A stretch of DNA of 64,000 nt from Bacillus sp. M6-12 (GCF_002860285.1 NZ_PGVF01000006.1:403160-467159), one strand, 5' to 3'. Counted from the stretch's first letter, positions 45,555 through 54,591 are shown. Numbers and translations are program-made. The notes: generated by a model not told the origin, from the sequence alone.

Positions 45555-46469
45555 ATGAGCACAAGGGAAGATCATCTTCGTAAACCGGAATGGTTGAAGA
45601 TTAAATTAAATACAAATGAAAATTATACCGGCCTCAAGAAAATGATGCGGGAAAAAAGTTTACATACAGTTTGTGAAGAAGCAAAATGCCCAAACATCCA
45701 TGAATGCTGGGCTGTGAGGCGTACAGCTACCTTTATGATTCTTGGGGACGTCTGCACGAGGGCTTGCCGCTTTTGTGCTGTAAAAACCGGGCTGCCAACA
45801 GAGCTTGATTTAGCTGAACCGGAAAGGGTTGCTGATTCAGTGGCTCTAATGAACCTAAAGCATGCTGTAATTACGGCTGTTGCCCGGGACGACCTAAAAG
45901 ACGGGGGAGCGGCAGTATTCGCTGAAACAGTCAGGGCGATCAGAAGGAAAAATCCATTTACGACAATTGAAGTTCTCCCTTCTGATATGGGCGGAGTATA
46001 TGAAAACCTGAAATTACTGATGGATAGTCGGCCTGATATCCTGAACCATAATATTGAAACAGTAAACCGCCTTTCTGACCGTGTCCGTGCACGTGCCAAA
46101 TATAATCGTTCTCTTGAATTGCTGCAAAGAGCTAAAGAAATGCAGCCTGATATCCCAACTAAATCCAGTTTAATGGTAGGACTTGGTGAAACGAGGGATG
46201 AAATTATTCAAACAATGGATGACCTTCGTGCGCATAATGTTGATATCATGACAATTGGCCAATATTTACAGCCTTCCAAGAAACATTTGAAGGTGGAGAA
46301 ATACTATAGCCCTGAAGAATTCGCAGAGTTTAAGGAAATTGCAATCCAAAAAGGGTTTAGCCATTGTGAAGCGGGTCCGCTCGTACGCTCATCTTATCAT
46401 GCAGATGAACAGGTAAGCTCAGCGGCTAAACAGCTGCAAAAAGAAGGAGATCATGCTCTGGAAGCATAG
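45555..46469 (+). CDS. lipA: Lipoyl synthase
   Basis: The 304-residue radical-SAM enzyme inserts two sulfur atoms into octanoyl groups. Both clusters are visible: the auxiliary cluster [12 protein letters not shown] (about 34-45) and the radical-[11 protein letters not shown] (about 60-67). The C-terminal RSSYHA segment is also typical. Substrate proteins include GcvH (26.3 kb) and it depends on Fe-S assembly by SUF. The ribosome site (GGAG, 11-base spacing) is weaker than for most genes here. Confidence 0.96.
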   Translation: MSTREDHLRKPEWLKIKLNTNENYTGLKKMMREKSLHTVCEEAKCPNIHECWAVRRTATFMILGDVCTRACRFCAVKTGLPTELDLAEPERVADSVALMNLKHAVITAVARDDLKDGGAAVFAETVRAIRRKNPFTTIEVLPSDMGGVYENLKLLMDSRPDILNHNIETVNRLSDRVRARAKYNRSLELLQRAKEMQPDIPTKSSLMVGLGETRDEIIQTMDDLRAHNVDIMTIGQYLQPSKKHLKVEKYYSPEEFAEFKEIAIQKGFSHCEAGPLVRSSYHADEQVSSAAKQLQKEGDHALEA

Positions 46470-46497
46470 TAAGAACAGAAATGATCTGCTTTATGTA

Positions 46498-46540
46498 AAA
46501 CAAAGAGAAAGAACCGATATGGTCTTTCTCTTTTTTAAGG
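46498..46540 (+). terminator. Terminator after lipA
   Basis: AAAGAGAAAGA and TCTTTCTCTTT pair around ACCGATATGG, followed by T residues. Confidence 0.85.
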
Positions 46541-46593
46541 ATAAGCTGCGGCGGCGCCTTGTGCATTTAGTGAGCCCATATTGTGGCTGCCAT

Positions 46594-47280
46594 TTATCTT
46601 TGATTTTTTATTTCTTTAACTTTTTGGCTTATATTATCATCTTCATCCGCATTGCCAGTTGTTTCATTTTCCATTTCTCCATTGGCATTCTCGCCGTTGC
46701 TAAGCTTTCTTCCCTGAGGGGATTTAAGCATCTCGCGTATCGTTGCTTCAATGCTTTCATCTGTGCCCCTGCTTTTCGAATCAAGCGTCGCAAAGTTTTC
46801 TATATCAGGCATTAAAGCTTTGTTGTCGCTAACGTACACGTGATAATATCTGGGGACAACTGAAATGGCAGTTCTTTTAACCTGGTCCGCTGTCTCTGAC
46901 CGATTTTTGGAATCGGTTCCATAAACAACTAAAACCTCTTCATCTGTAACCAGAGTGGCCACATCTTTTATATTTGGAACCTGCAGGTTTAACCGGGTAA
47001 TAATATCAGAAAGCTGCTCCCTATCGATGCTCGGAATTTCTTCGCTTCCAAGGTTTCGTCCGTTGATAGTTGCATTATCAGTCCGGGTATATCCAAAATC
47101 ATCTTTATTATTATTCCGGTCCCGATAATCCTCATCGTAAACCCTAGTTGGATTATTTACCCTGGAAGGGCTCGTCGTATCATTAAATGAATTCCGGTCA
47201 CCATTTCCGCCAGCGTTAAAATTACAAGCCGATAGTGCAAAGATAGAGCATAATCCAAGAGTTAAAAAAGATTTTTTCAT
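46594..47280 (-). CDS. YutC: YhcN/YlaJ family sporulation lipoprotein
   Basis: The 228-residue lipoprotein has a signal peptide with lipobox LSAC (Cys about 19) and an Asn/Asp/Arg-rich linker. A YhcN/YlaJ domain (about 85-200) follows, with the sequence VYGTDSKNRSETADQVKRTA. Such proteins are typically made in the forespore and coat the spore membranes. ATG 47280 follows GAGGGGG. It is convergent with lipA and in the same place as B. subtilis yutC. Confidence 0.85.
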   Translation of the reverse strand: MKKSFLTLGLCSIFALSACNFNAGGNGDRNSFNDTTSPSRVNNPTRVYDEDYRDRNNNKDDFGYTRTDNATINGRNLGSEEIPSIDREQLSDIITRLNLQVPNIKDVATLVTDEEVLVVYGTDSKNRSETADQVKRTAISVVPRYYHVYVSDNKALMPDIENFATLDSKSRGTDESIEATIREMLKSPQGRKLSNGENANGEMENETTGNADEDDNISQKVKEIKNQR

Positions 47281-47418
47281 TATATATAACCCCCTCAATA
47301 GTAATATGAGCAAATTTCTGTTAAATTCGCCTAGAAATTGATGGGGAATCAGTTATAATTTAAGGAAGCAGGCAGAATATATTTAACCAGGACGAGAAGG
47401 CAATGTGAGGTGAAACGG

Positions 47419-47694
47419 ATGATCAGCATTAATAATATTATGTATGAAGTAATAGAAGAACGCAGGGATGGTTTTAACGAAGAAGCCTTCCGTGCTCGAT
47501 ATAGTGAAATATTAACCAAGTATGATTATATTGTAGGGGATTGGGGCTACGGCCAGCTTAGACTGAGGGGCTTTTTCGATGATCAAAGCCAAAAAGCTAC
47601 ATTCGATACAAAGATTAGTACTTTAACCGAATACCTGTATGAATACTGCAATTTTGGTTGTCCCTATTTTGTGGTGAAAAAAATTAAGAAATAA
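47419..47694 (+). CDS. YutD family protein
   Basis: The 91-residue protein contains the YutD pattern YEVIEERRDGFNEEAFRARYSEIL and YDYIVGDWGYGQLRLRGFF, ending with CNFGCPYFVVKKI that holds two cysteines. Function unknown; conserved in Bacillaceae. I prefer ATG 47419 over GTG 47410 because TGAGGTG precedes the ATG properly. Confidence 0.88.
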   Translation: MISINNIMYEVIEERRDGFNEEAFRARYSEILTKYDYIVGDWGYGQLRLRGFFDDQSQKATFDTKISTLTEYLYEYCNFGCPYFVVKKIKK

Positions 47695-47696
47695 GA

Positions 47697-47745
47697 AAGG
47701 TGCCTGAACCCTAATTTATATATGGGTTCAAGCACCTCGTTTTAT
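47697..47745. terminator. Convergent terminator between yutD and the 72-aa gene
   Basis: AGGTGC...TGAACCC pairs with GGGTTCA...GCACCT around a 12-base AT loop, with T residues on the plus side. Confidence 0.85.
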
Positions 47746-47960
47746 TTGTCGACCTTTCCATGTTCCTGTGGACTTGGAAAATCATTTTTAAAGGCGCTGT
47801 AAAAGTGCTGGCCTTTGCGCCATTCCGAGGACTTATTTCGAACAGGCTCGTCTTTCCCGAAAGGAGAGCCGTAAGGGCCTTCCGGCAGATCCTCAATCGC
47901 TAGCATATCCCGCTGGCTTTGGACGTTTGAAAAATCGCAATATTCCTCGTTTTTCTCCAT
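47742..47960 (-). CDS. Small conserved cytosolic-type protein, 72 aa
   Basis: ATG 47960 follows AAGGGGAGG. The acidic 72-residue protein has a conserved-looking core, LPEGPYGSPFGKDEPVRNKS, then SEWRKGQHFYSAFKNDFP. I recall similar short Bacillus proteins annotated only as cytosolic, but no function. No membrane helix; two cysteines are not paired. Confidence 0.7.
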   Translation of the reverse strand: MEKNEEYCDFSNVQSQRDMLAIEDLPEGPYGSPFGKDEPVRNKSSEWRKGQHFYSAFKNDFPSPQEHGKVDK

Positions 47961-48185
47961 AACATCCTCCCCTTAATCATGTTCGAAGTCCATAACCTGT
48001 AAAAGGGAATCTTATCAATACCCTACAAATAGTCTTCCTTACAGAGATAATGGTATTCGGATCAAATGGAGGGGAAATACAGTGTATTTTGCTTTCTGAG
48101 AGAATTCAATTCTGTTTAAATTTAATACCAACGCGGAAATCGGCCTTTCGCGGAATTTTATAGTACAGGCAAAAAAAATATCGGC

Positions 48186-48452
48186 TTACACTAACTCAGA
48201 TAAAAAGGAACGTAACTCAGCGGCATCTTCCTCACTGAGCTTAAATACATGCTCAAGATATCCTTCTTCCTCTAAATCATCCTGCCCAATAATAGCAAAA
48301 CGGCTGCTTTGAAGGTCAAGCACCAGTTTCTTGCCATAAAATCGGTCAGTCATCGTAATGGCCAGATCAAATCTTACATTTTCACCCATGAAGCTGACAA
48401 AGCGTGTTTTAGTATCCATTAAATCGTTATATAAGAAAAAACGTTCTTCCAT
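48186..48452 (-). CDS. DUF3055 family protein
   Basis: The 88-residue protein fits DUF3055: MEERFFLYND at the N-terminus, TRFVSFMGENVRFDLAIT, then RFYGKKLVLDLQSSRFAI and a C-terminal acidic helix (EDAAELRSFLSEL). The start is ATG 48452 after AAGGAG; the open frame extends to 48548 but codes for an Arg-rich shadow over the ribosome site. Function is unknown. Divergent from the EAL gene. Confidence 0.85.
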   Translation of the reverse strand: MEERFFLYNDLMDTKTRFVSFMGENVRFDLAITMTDRFYGKKLVLDLQSSRFAIIGQDDLEEEGYLEHVFKLSEEDAAELRSFLSELV

Positions 48453-48680
48453 TTTTCGTCTCCTTCTTCTCCTCATTTTCTTTGTGTATATAGATAACAT
48501 CATACCAATTAATACGGTTTTTGAGAACTTATTCCCTGCTTTAAGCATTGTTTATCCAAATGGGAAAAATCAACAAATATAATAACTCCTATTTATATAT
48601 AAATTATGGAAATATCAACAGAATTCGACATTATTGTGATAAGATAGACCTATATAGATTGCCAGGAAGGGTTGGAACCT

Positions 48681-50003
48681 ATGGCTCATAATAATGATAA
48701 TATACATGGATTTCTGGACAAATGGCTCAGGTTCTTTTACCCGGATACTAAGATCCGGTTTTACCCACCGCAATTCATCATCAGGAACCCAATGGTATCC
48801 TCAGTGAAAAAAGCGGTAAATGAAGGCTTTGAAGTGGCAGTTATTGCGTACCATCTTAAAAACATGAGAGAGCTTGCAGAAAACCTGGGAAATAATAGCT
48901 ATAACCAATATATACGGAATTTAAAATCCTTTTTTATGGAAGTTGTTAAAAGTACTGTCCCTGAGGATGACATTTTAATCGTCCATGATTATTACAGTGA
49001 CGGGCTGACCTTGCTGCTTAAGGTTAATCCTAATAAGCAGCAACTAGCTGAGTTGGATGGACTTACATCAAAAGTTGCTGAAGATACAGTAAAACAACTT
49101 AAAACTTTGTTTCCAGGCTTAGCCCCTGTGCTGCAGCCAGGATACATGTTTATTGAAAAAAAGCATTATTCCCTGGAAGGTGCTTTAAATAAGGCGCACC
49201 ATCAAGCGGTTGCTATGGCCGAGAAAAGGGTTCATTCAGGTTTCAACCAGATGCTGTATTCCATGAATAAAATTGTGGCTGGAAGGAATATCCGCCTTCT
49301 GGCACAGCCGATTTTCGATGTGGCTACAAGGGAGATAAGGGCTTATGAAGTCCTGACGAGAGGCCCTGCAGGTACCGAACTTGAAAGTCCTTTGACGCTT
49401 TTCTCAGTGGCAAGGCAGACGAATATGCTTTATGAGCTTGAATTGATTGTCGTTCAAAAAACACTGGAGCAAATCAGTTTAAATGGCTCTGCCCAGAATG
49501 TCTTTATAAATTTAACGCCTATAACAGTTGGCAGCCAGCGGTTTCTCGAAGATCTAAAAAAAGTCCTAAGCCTTTACCCGGAAGTCTCTCCACGGCAAAT
49601 TGTGATTGAGCTTACGGAGCGGGATTCGTTTGAAGATATTGAATTGCTTTCAGTCAATATTAAAATGCTGCGCCAGATGGGTTTTAGAATTGCCATTGAT
49701 GATACCGGGGCAGGCTATGCCAGCCTTCATACGATCAGTGAAATCATGCCGGATATTATTAAAATTGACCGTTCTGTCATTCAAAATATAGACAGCAATT
49801 CAGTAAAGGAGTCCATGCTTAAGGGTTTGCTTCTTATTGCAAACGAGGCCGGTGCCGCTGTTGTGGCCGAAGGAATTGAGAGTGAAAAGGAAGCTATGGT
49901 ATTATCAAGGAATAAGGTAGATTTGGCCCAAGGCTACTATTATGCCAAACCGGCTAAAATTGAAAAAATCCGGAAATCCTGGCATATGGAAAGGACATCC
50001 TAA
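48681..50003 (+). CDS. EAL-domain phosphodiesterase with degenerate GGDEF-like N-terminus
   Basis: The 440-residue protein joins a GGDEF-like fold without a GGDEF motif (about 40-185; HDYYSDGLTLLLKV occupies the site) to a full EAL domain (about 205-435). Catalytic EAL residues look intact: EVLTRG, NLTP, ELTERD, AIDDTGAGYAS, IKIDRS, VVAEGIE and AQGYYYAKP. Hydrolysis of c-di-GMP is expected; the N-terminal part may sense or bind a nucleotide. No membrane helix. ATG 48681 has AGGAAGGG upstream. The yutE gene begins one base after its stop, so they form an operon. Confidence 0.9.
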   Translation: MAHNNDNIHGFLDKWLRFFYPDTKIRFYPPQFIIRNPMVSSVKKAVNEGFEVAVIAYHLKNMRELAENLGNNSYNQYIRNLKSFFMEVVKSTVPEDDILIVHDYYSDGLTLLLKVNPNKQQLAELDGLTSKVAEDTVKQLKTLFPGLAPVLQPGYMFIEKKHYSLEGALNKAHHQAVAMAEKRVHSGFNQMLYSMNKIVAGRNIRLLAQPIFDVATREIRAYEVLTRGPAGTELESPLTLFSVARQTNMLYELELIVVQKTLEQISLNGSAQNVFINLTPITVGSQRFLEDLKKVLSLYPEVSPRQIVIELTERDSFEDIELLSVNIKMLRQMGFRIAIDDTGAGYASLHTISEIMPDIIKIDRSVIQNIDSNSVKESMLKGLLLIANEAGAAVVAEGIESEKEAMVLSRNKVDLAQGYYYAKPAKIEKIRKSWHMERTS

Positions 50004-50004
50004 A

Positions 50005-50442
50005 ATGTATTTTGTTGACCGTGACCGAATAGAATTAACTTTGCAGTATCTGGAGCGTCAGATCCGCACTTTTCAGGGGCAGTCCCATTGGGAGAGTGAA
50101 TTGGAGCTGCTTGCTCTTGAGAGGATTATACAGACGTCTATTGAGGCGGTACTGGATGTAGGCAATGCTATGATCGATGGTTTTATCATGCGTGACCCGG
50201 GCAGCTATGATGATATTATTGACATAATGCTTGACGAAAAAGTAATTTCAGAAGAAATGGAGCTAATGTTCAAGCAGGTTTTACCGCTTAGAAAGGCTCT
50301 TGTTCAAAACTATATCAGCGTCGAACATTCCGCTATAGCTCAAACCTTTAAAGACTACAGCCGGGCTTTTGAAATATTTCCAGAAGCAGTTAGGAACTAC
50401 TTATTAAATGAGCTTGGCCCTGTGTCTGCTTTTAAAAACTGA
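50005..50442 (+). CDS. YutE: HepT-like HEPN (DUF86) protein
   Basis: The 145-residue helical protein belongs to the HEPN/DUF86 group, which includes HepT toxins. The HEPN motif RNxxxH is replaced: the equivalent stretch reads LRKALVQNYISV, lacking both Asn and His. RNase activity is therefore doubtful. No MntA-type nucleotidyltransferase antitoxin is encoded next to it. It directly follows the EAL gene with one base between them. B. subtilis yutE lies in the same block, so this is a conserved chromosomal gene and not a mobile toxin. Confidence 0.8.
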   Translation: MYFVDRDRIELTLQYLERQIRTFQGQSHWESELELLALERIIQTSIEAVLDVGNAMIDGFIMRDPGSYDDIIDIMLDEKVISEEMELMFKQVLPLRKALVQNYISVEHSAIAQTFKDYSRAFEIFPEAVRNYLLNELGPVSAFKN

Positions 50443-50532
50443 CCGTTAGCTAAGGTTTAATTCCTGGATATCTGGCAGGGAAGTATGCATAATAGCTGTA
50501 TGTGCAGTTTTTAATAGTAGGAGTGATATTCA

Positions 50533-51300
50533 TTGAAGCAATACAAAGGTTATTTAATTGATCTGGATGGAACGATGTATAAAGGTTCGGAAAAAATAGA
50601 AGAGGCTGGCGACTTCATCAAGGAGCTTATAAAGCGTAAAATCCCCTACCTGTTTGTAACTAATAACTCATCCCGTACAGCGGCCCAGGTAGCCGAAAAG
50701 CTCCGCGGATTTGATATTGCTGCTGAAGAAGGCCAGGTCTTCACGACAAGCCAGGCAACAGCAAACTTTATCGCTGAACGCAAAAGCGATGCGTCAATAT
50801 ACGTAATTGGTGAGGAAGGGATCAGAACAGCCCTTGAGGAAAAGGGCTTTACTTTTGAAGATGAAGCTCCTGATTTTGTTGTAATGGGAATTGACCGGAG
50901 CATTAATTATGAAAAGCTGACGAAGGCATGTCTTGCGGTGAGGAATGGCGCAGTATTCATTTCAACCAATGGCGACATCGCATTGCCCACTGAAAGAGGC
51001 CTGCTGCCGGGTAACGGTTCTATAACCTCCGTTGTAGCGGTATCAACACAGGTCCAGCCGATATTTATCGGAAAACCTGAATCAGTCATAATGGAACAAG
51101 CCTTAAAGGTGCTTGGCACTGCCAAGGAGGAAACGCTGATGGTAGGCGATTACTTTGATACTGATATCCTGGCCGGCATCCGGGCAGGAATGGACACATT
51201 GCTGGTTCATACGGGAGTCACAACAAAGGAACACCTAAAAAATTATAAGGACCAGCCTACTTACACATTGGACAGCCTTGACCAATGGAGTTTTGAATAG
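50533..51300 (+). CDS. YutF: HAD-superfamily phosphatase (NagD-like)
   Basis: The 255-residue HAD phosphatase has motif I DLDGTMY (about 8-14), motif II VTNNSSR, the lysine GKPES and motif IV MVGDYFDTDI (about 200). The cap type corresponds to the NagD/p-nitrophenyl phosphatase group, active on nucleoside monophosphates or sugar phosphates. TTG start with AGGAG at nine bases. Confidence 0.9.
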   Translation: MKQYKGYLIDLDGTMYKGSEKIEEAGDFIKELIKRKIPYLFVTNNSSRTAAQVAEKLRGFDIAAEEGQVFTTSQATANFIAERKSDASIYVIGEEGIRTALEEKGFTFEDEAPDFVVMGIDRSINYEKLTKACLAVRNGAVFISTNGDIALPTERGLLPGNGSITSVVAVSTQVQPIFIGKPESVIMEQALKVLGTAKEETLMVGDYFDTDILAGIRAGMDTLLVHTGVTTKEHLKNYKDQPTYTLDSLDQWSFE

Positions 51301-51314
51301 GCGGCGAATAGTAA

Positions 51315-51345
51315 CCCCTGTCAATACGACGGGGTTTTATTTTTT
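51315..51345 (+). terminator. Terminator after yutF
   Basis: AACCCC and GGGGTT around a 12-base loop, followed by a T-rich tract interrupted by one A. Confidence 0.7.
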
Positions 51346-51501
51346 GGGATGGAATGAAGAAACGAGTATTTTTCAGATATCCGCTCCAATTTACAAAGCA
51401 GGTATCAGGAGAATTTACCATAATATATTCAGTGTTTACCAAACGGGGAAATGTCATTTTTACATATAATAATGACATCACTGTTTAAAGGAGTTTAAAT
51501 T

Positions 51502-52266
51502 ATGAAGCCGCAAACACTAATATTCGATCTGGATGATACGCTTATTGAATGCAATAAATATTTCAGGGACGCCACCAGCGAGTTCGCAGAACAGATGCAC
51601 GAATGGTTCCCTAATGTAACGAAAGAAGAAATTAAAGAAAAACAACTTGAAATAGATATAAAGAGTATTGAAAAGTACGGTTTAAATTCCTCCCGGTTTC
51701 CAGAATCCCTTGTTAACACATATAAATATTATTGTGAGAAACAGGGCAGGGAAGTCAAAGACAGCGAAATTGAAAGTGTTCGGATAATCGGTCTTAAGGT
51801 TTTTCAAATAGAAGTACAGGCTTTTCCCTATATGTATGAAGTACTAAATGAGCTGAGGGAAGATGGACATCACCTCTATTTATTCACAGGAGGAGACAAG
51901 GCAAACCAAAGCAGAAAGATTATACAGCTGGAGCTGGAAACATACTTTGAAGATAGAGTTTTTATCTCTAATCATAAAAATGCAGATGCTTTGAAAAAAG
52001 TGTTAGAAAAAGTAAAGTGCAGCCGGGAATCGACATGGATGATCGGAAACTCATTGAAAACGGATATTTCTCCCGCTCTGGAGCTGGGGATCAATACGAT
52101 CCATATTCCTTCTGACATAGAATGGAGCTACAACAATAAGCTGGACGCAAATGTTCAGCAGCTTGGGCGGATTAAAACCATTAAAAAACTAACAGACCTG
52201 CCAAAGTTTATACGTGAAAACTCCTTGGAAAGCTGTAACAACGTGCAAAGCCATCAGGTCAATTAG
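51502..52266 (+). CDS. HAD-family hydrolase (YsaA-like)
   Basis: The 254-residue protein has HAD motifs I DLDDTLIE (about 9-16), II FTGGDKANQS, a lysine at about 150-170 (NHKNADALKK) and IV IGNSLKTDISPALELG. The cap domain is helical (type C1). Specificity is unknown. It has an AAAGGAG site and lies between yutF and yutG, where I do not recall a gene in B. subtilis. Confidence 0.85.
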   Translation: MKPQTLIFDLDDTLIECNKYFRDATSEFAEQMHEWFPNVTKEEIKEKQLEIDIKSIEKYGLNSSRFPESLVNTYKYYCEKQGREVKDSEIESVRIIGLKVFQIEVQAFPYMYEVLNELREDGHHLYLFTGGDKANQSRKIIQLELETYFEDRVFISNHKNADALKKVLEKVKCSRESTWMIGNSLKTDISPALELGINTIHIPSDIEWSYNNKLDANVQQLGRIKTIKKLTDLPKFIRENSLESCNNVQSHQVN

Positions 52267-52325
52267 CAAGCACATAATGCACTATAACAAGGAGCAATAC
52301 CTCCATATAATTACTTTTAAATTAA

Positions 52326-52352
52326 AAAGCCCCGGTTTCATAACGGGGCAAG
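52326..52352 (-). terminator. Terminator of yutG
   Basis: GCCCCGGTTT...AACGGGGC pair around CAT; on the minus strand the stem is followed by five T residues. It may also stop the plus-strand HAD gene. Confidence 0.8.
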
Positions 52353-52374
52353 CATTGATATAAATGAGGTATGC

Positions 52375-52872
52375 TCATTCTGTATTTTCCGCACGGTGGG
52401 CGAGCCTGCTTGATGCAGCTGCAGCAATGGCACCGACAATATCATCCAAAAACGTATGGCATTTTCCTGAACTTTTGTCGTTCAAATCCTTTAATATCCC
52501 AGGTTTTTGTTTATCAATAAATCCGTAGTTCGTAAACCCGATCGATCCATATACGTTTACGATTGAGAAGGCCAGGATTTCATCTACTCCATAAAGACCT
52601 TCGTCCGCTTCAACGATCGATTGAAGTGGTTCCTCAAGCATCTTCTTCTCCGCAAGCATATCAAGCTGTATCCCGGTAAGGATCGCATTTTGAACTTCTC
52701 TTTTAGAGAGGACCCGCTCAACATTTTTAATGCAATCTTCCATTTGCAAATTATTGTGATAGCGTTGTTGCAGATACATTACCAGCTCAGCAATATCCTG
52801 TACAGCGATTCCGCGTTCGCCAAGCCATCTTCTTGCCGTTTGTTCCGATAAGCTTATCTTTTTTTCACCCAT
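52375..52872 (-). CDS. YutG: phosphatidylglycerophosphatase A-like protein
   Basis: The 165-residue protein has the PgpA-like pattern ADEGLYGVDEILAFSIVNVYGSIGFTNYGFIDK and FLDDIVGAIAAAA near the C-terminus, with conserved aspartates. Bacillus YutG is thought to be the phosphatidylglycerophosphatase or an equivalent, though lacking the membrane segments of E. coli PgpA. ATG 52872 has AAGGTG upstream; the longer GTG start at 52890 lacks a site. Confidence 0.8.
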   Translation of the reverse strand: MGEKKISLSEQTARRWLGERGIAVQDIAELVMYLQQRYHNNLQMEDCIKNVERVLSKREVQNAILTGIQLDMLAEKKMLEEPLQSIVEADEGLYGVDEILAFSIVNVYGSIGFTNYGFIDKQKPGILKDLNDKSSGKCHTFLDDIVGAIAAAASSRLAHRAENTE

Positions 52873-53077
52873 CCATATCACCTTTTTCACTAGGCTTTTC
52901 TAATATTTATGAGAGCCTTATAAAGAAAATGCCATATCCCGAATCAGAATAATCATTTTAAGGTACTGTTAAAAGTTCTTTTTTTCATATAGTATATAGA
53001 GCCCCCAATTAAGTACTTTTTTTGGAAGGAAAGGGCCGGAAATGCCTAGAAACTTGGTATTTAGAAGGAGGATCTAT

Positions 53078-54082
53078 ATGCAGCTTCAAGAGGCATTATT
53101 GAAAAATTACAGCATTAATGTTGAAAGCGGGCTTGTACCTGGAAAGAATCAGGTGTTCCAATCAGGGAACAGCCTATTTACTATTGAATATGTTGACGGA
53201 GCAAAACCGGAAGAATTGCTTGAAAGGCAGCAAATGTCGGCTCATCTGCTCCAGCAGGGAGACCGGTATGTATCCAGGTTTGTAATGGCTGCAAATCAAA
53301 CATACATATCTGAAGCGGATGGCAAAGCCTTTATATTATTAGAAAACAACTTTCTTGCTGAGCCACGAACATATAAGCTCGGGAGGAAGCTTGCTAAGTT
53401 TCACCATCGTGCACGCTCGCTTTTACATCCGATTAAAGAATGCAGCCGGATTGGGAAGTGGAACGAGTTCTGGGAAAATCGGATCGACCAGCTTGAAAAA
53501 GTGTGGCAGGAAAAGGTTCAGTCCCATCCAGGTAATGAATTTGAAGAGCTCTTTGTCGATACATTCCCATATTTTTTGGCGCTTGGTGAAAATGCAATTC
53601 AGTATTTAGTTGATACTGAAATTGATGATGACCCATCTGCCCAGGATGCAGGAACCGTATGCTATGACAGATTTTCAAATCTTACATGGAGCGGCAGCTA
53701 TTGTATTAAAAATCCATTTGACTGGGTATTTGACCATGGCTGCAGGGATATATCCGAATGGATCCGCCAGCATTTCTTTGACAACCCTCACACCTTTCAG
53801 CCTGGGATCAGGAATTTCCTGCAGGAATACCAAAGCGTTCAACCGCTGTCGCGTTTTTCTTTCAGGCTACTGTATGCCCGCCTGTTGTTTCCTATTCATT
53901 ACTATGAGACGGTAGAAGAACTTTTACTGAATCCTATAGAATCAAGAAGGAAATTACTCGAAGAAAAACTTCAGGCTGTTGTTGACCAATCAGGGGACTA
54001 TGAAGAGTTCTTGGGCAGATTTTTTGATACTGCTGAAGTGCCTGCCAAAAAACTTCAAATTCCAGCTATAGAATGGTTATAG
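53078..54082 (+). CDS. YutH: CotS-like kinase-fold spore coat protein
   Basis: The 334-residue protein has a degenerate aminoglycoside-phosphotransferase/CotS kinase fold. Its N-terminal lobe (about 15-90) has FTIEYVDGA where a lysine would be expected, and the catalytic-loop pattern is replaced by VCYDRFSNLTWSG. Activity as a kinase is doubtful. YutH of B. subtilis is a spore coat-associated protein. AAGGAGG precedes ATG 53078; an in-frame ATG at 53042 has none. It has its own promoter region. Confidence 0.82.
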   Translation: MQLQEALLKNYSINVESGLVPGKNQVFQSGNSLFTIEYVDGAKPEELLERQQMSAHLLQQGDRYVSRFVMAANQTYISEADGKAFILLENNFLAEPRTYKLGRKLAKFHHRARSLLHPIKECSRIGKWNEFWENRIDQLEKVWQEKVQSHPGNEFEELFVDTFPYFLALGENAIQYLVDTEIDDDPSAQDAGTVCYDRFSNLTWSGSYCIKNPFDWVFDHGCRDISEWIRQHFFDNPHTFQPGIRNFLQEYQSVQPLSRFSFRLLYARLLFPIHYYETVEELLLNPIESRRKLLEEKLQAVVDQSGDYEEFLGRFFDTAEVPAKKLQIPAIEWL

Positions 54083-54175
54083 GGCTTTTTCCTTATTATT
54101 CAATTTTTCGTTATGCTATGATAGATTCAAATTATTCCTGCTTAAAATTGAGGCTGTATGAAGAAATTGCGTATT

Positions 54176-54201
54176 GGGAGAATTATTCTCCTTTTTATTT
54201 T
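54176..54201 (+). terminator. Hairpin with T tract after yutH
   Basis: GGAGAATTATTCTCC (54177-54191) is a perfect inverted repeat followed by a T-rich run, 95 bases past the yutH stop. Confidence 0.7.
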
Positions 54202-54295
54202 TGATATTTGTCGCCCAAAAGCCGTCGCATAAGGTAAGAAACAAGGATGCAGCCTGACCGATTTTCAGATTGTCTTCAAACAGCCCGTTTCATTA

Positions 54296-54405
54296 AAGGA
54301 CAAACCGTTGGCAGCTGATTGGATTAAGGCTGCTCCTGCCTTATCCAATCAGGATCCTTTCTGCCAAATTTGGTTAATGTCCTGTCATCTGCGTGACGGG
54401 GTTTT
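54296..54405 (+). ncRNA. Structured RNA element with competing stems upstream of hom
   Basis: A nested stem-loop is seen: AGGAC (54297-54301) with GTCCT (54379-54383), TTGGCAG (54308-54314) with CTGCCAA (54361-54367), and an inner 15-bp stem CTGATTGGAT...GGC with GCC...ATCCAATCAG (54315-54330/54338-54352, one bulge). An intrinsic terminator CCTGTCA/TGACGGG with T tail (54381-54405) shares bases with the outer stem, so the two forms exclude each other. It looks like an attenuator or riboswitch, or the 3' end of a small RNA. No known class was recognised. Confidence 0.5.
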
Positions 54406-54462
54406 ATAATAGTCAAAAAGCTGTAAAATATTAAAATATATTTTCTCTACATATAACGGGCT

Positions 54463-54476
54463 ATTAAGCGCTTACA
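54463..54476. promoter_or_regulatory. Candidate cre site before hom
   Basis: ATTAAGCGCTTACA fits the cre pattern (read on the minus strand, TGTAAGCGCTTAAT) apart from the last two positions. It lies about 26 bases upstream of the -35 element of the hom promoter. Confidence 0.35.
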
Positions 54477-54501
54477 ATTAAGTTCATAAACTGTTGGACT
54501 A

Positions 54502-54530
54502 TTGAAATAATATGAAGGAACACTTATAAT
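54502..54530 (+). promoter_or_regulatory. Sigma-A promoter of hom-thrC-thrB
   Basis: TTGAAA (54502-54507), a 17-base spacer and TATAAT (54525-54530), about 60 bases upstream of the hom start. It is downstream of the structured element, so that element does not control this transcript. Confidence 0.75.
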
Positions 54531-54591
54531 GTCTACTATACAAAAACAGTTGTCTTTTCTATATAAACAACAAAAATAGGGGGAAATCCAT

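Noticed and set aside
46453..46815. 120-codon plus-strand frame overlapping the end of lipA and yutC
   Set aside because: It is the shadow of yutC on the other strand and crosses the lipA terminator.
50005..50442. Toxin-antitoxin (HepT-MntA) system
   Set aside because: The HEPN catalytic motif is missing and no nucleotidyltransferase gene is adjacent; the locus is part of a conserved chromosomal block.
54158..54229. Short membrane-like ORF (ATGAAGAAATTGCGT...) after yutH
   Set aside because: The ribosome site is poorly spaced, and the frame runs through a terminator hairpin before stopping after about 24 codons.
54083..54591. T-box leader for the threonine operon
   Set aside because: The T-box core sequence (AGGGTGG-ACCGCG) is absent and the hom promoter lies downstream of the structured element.
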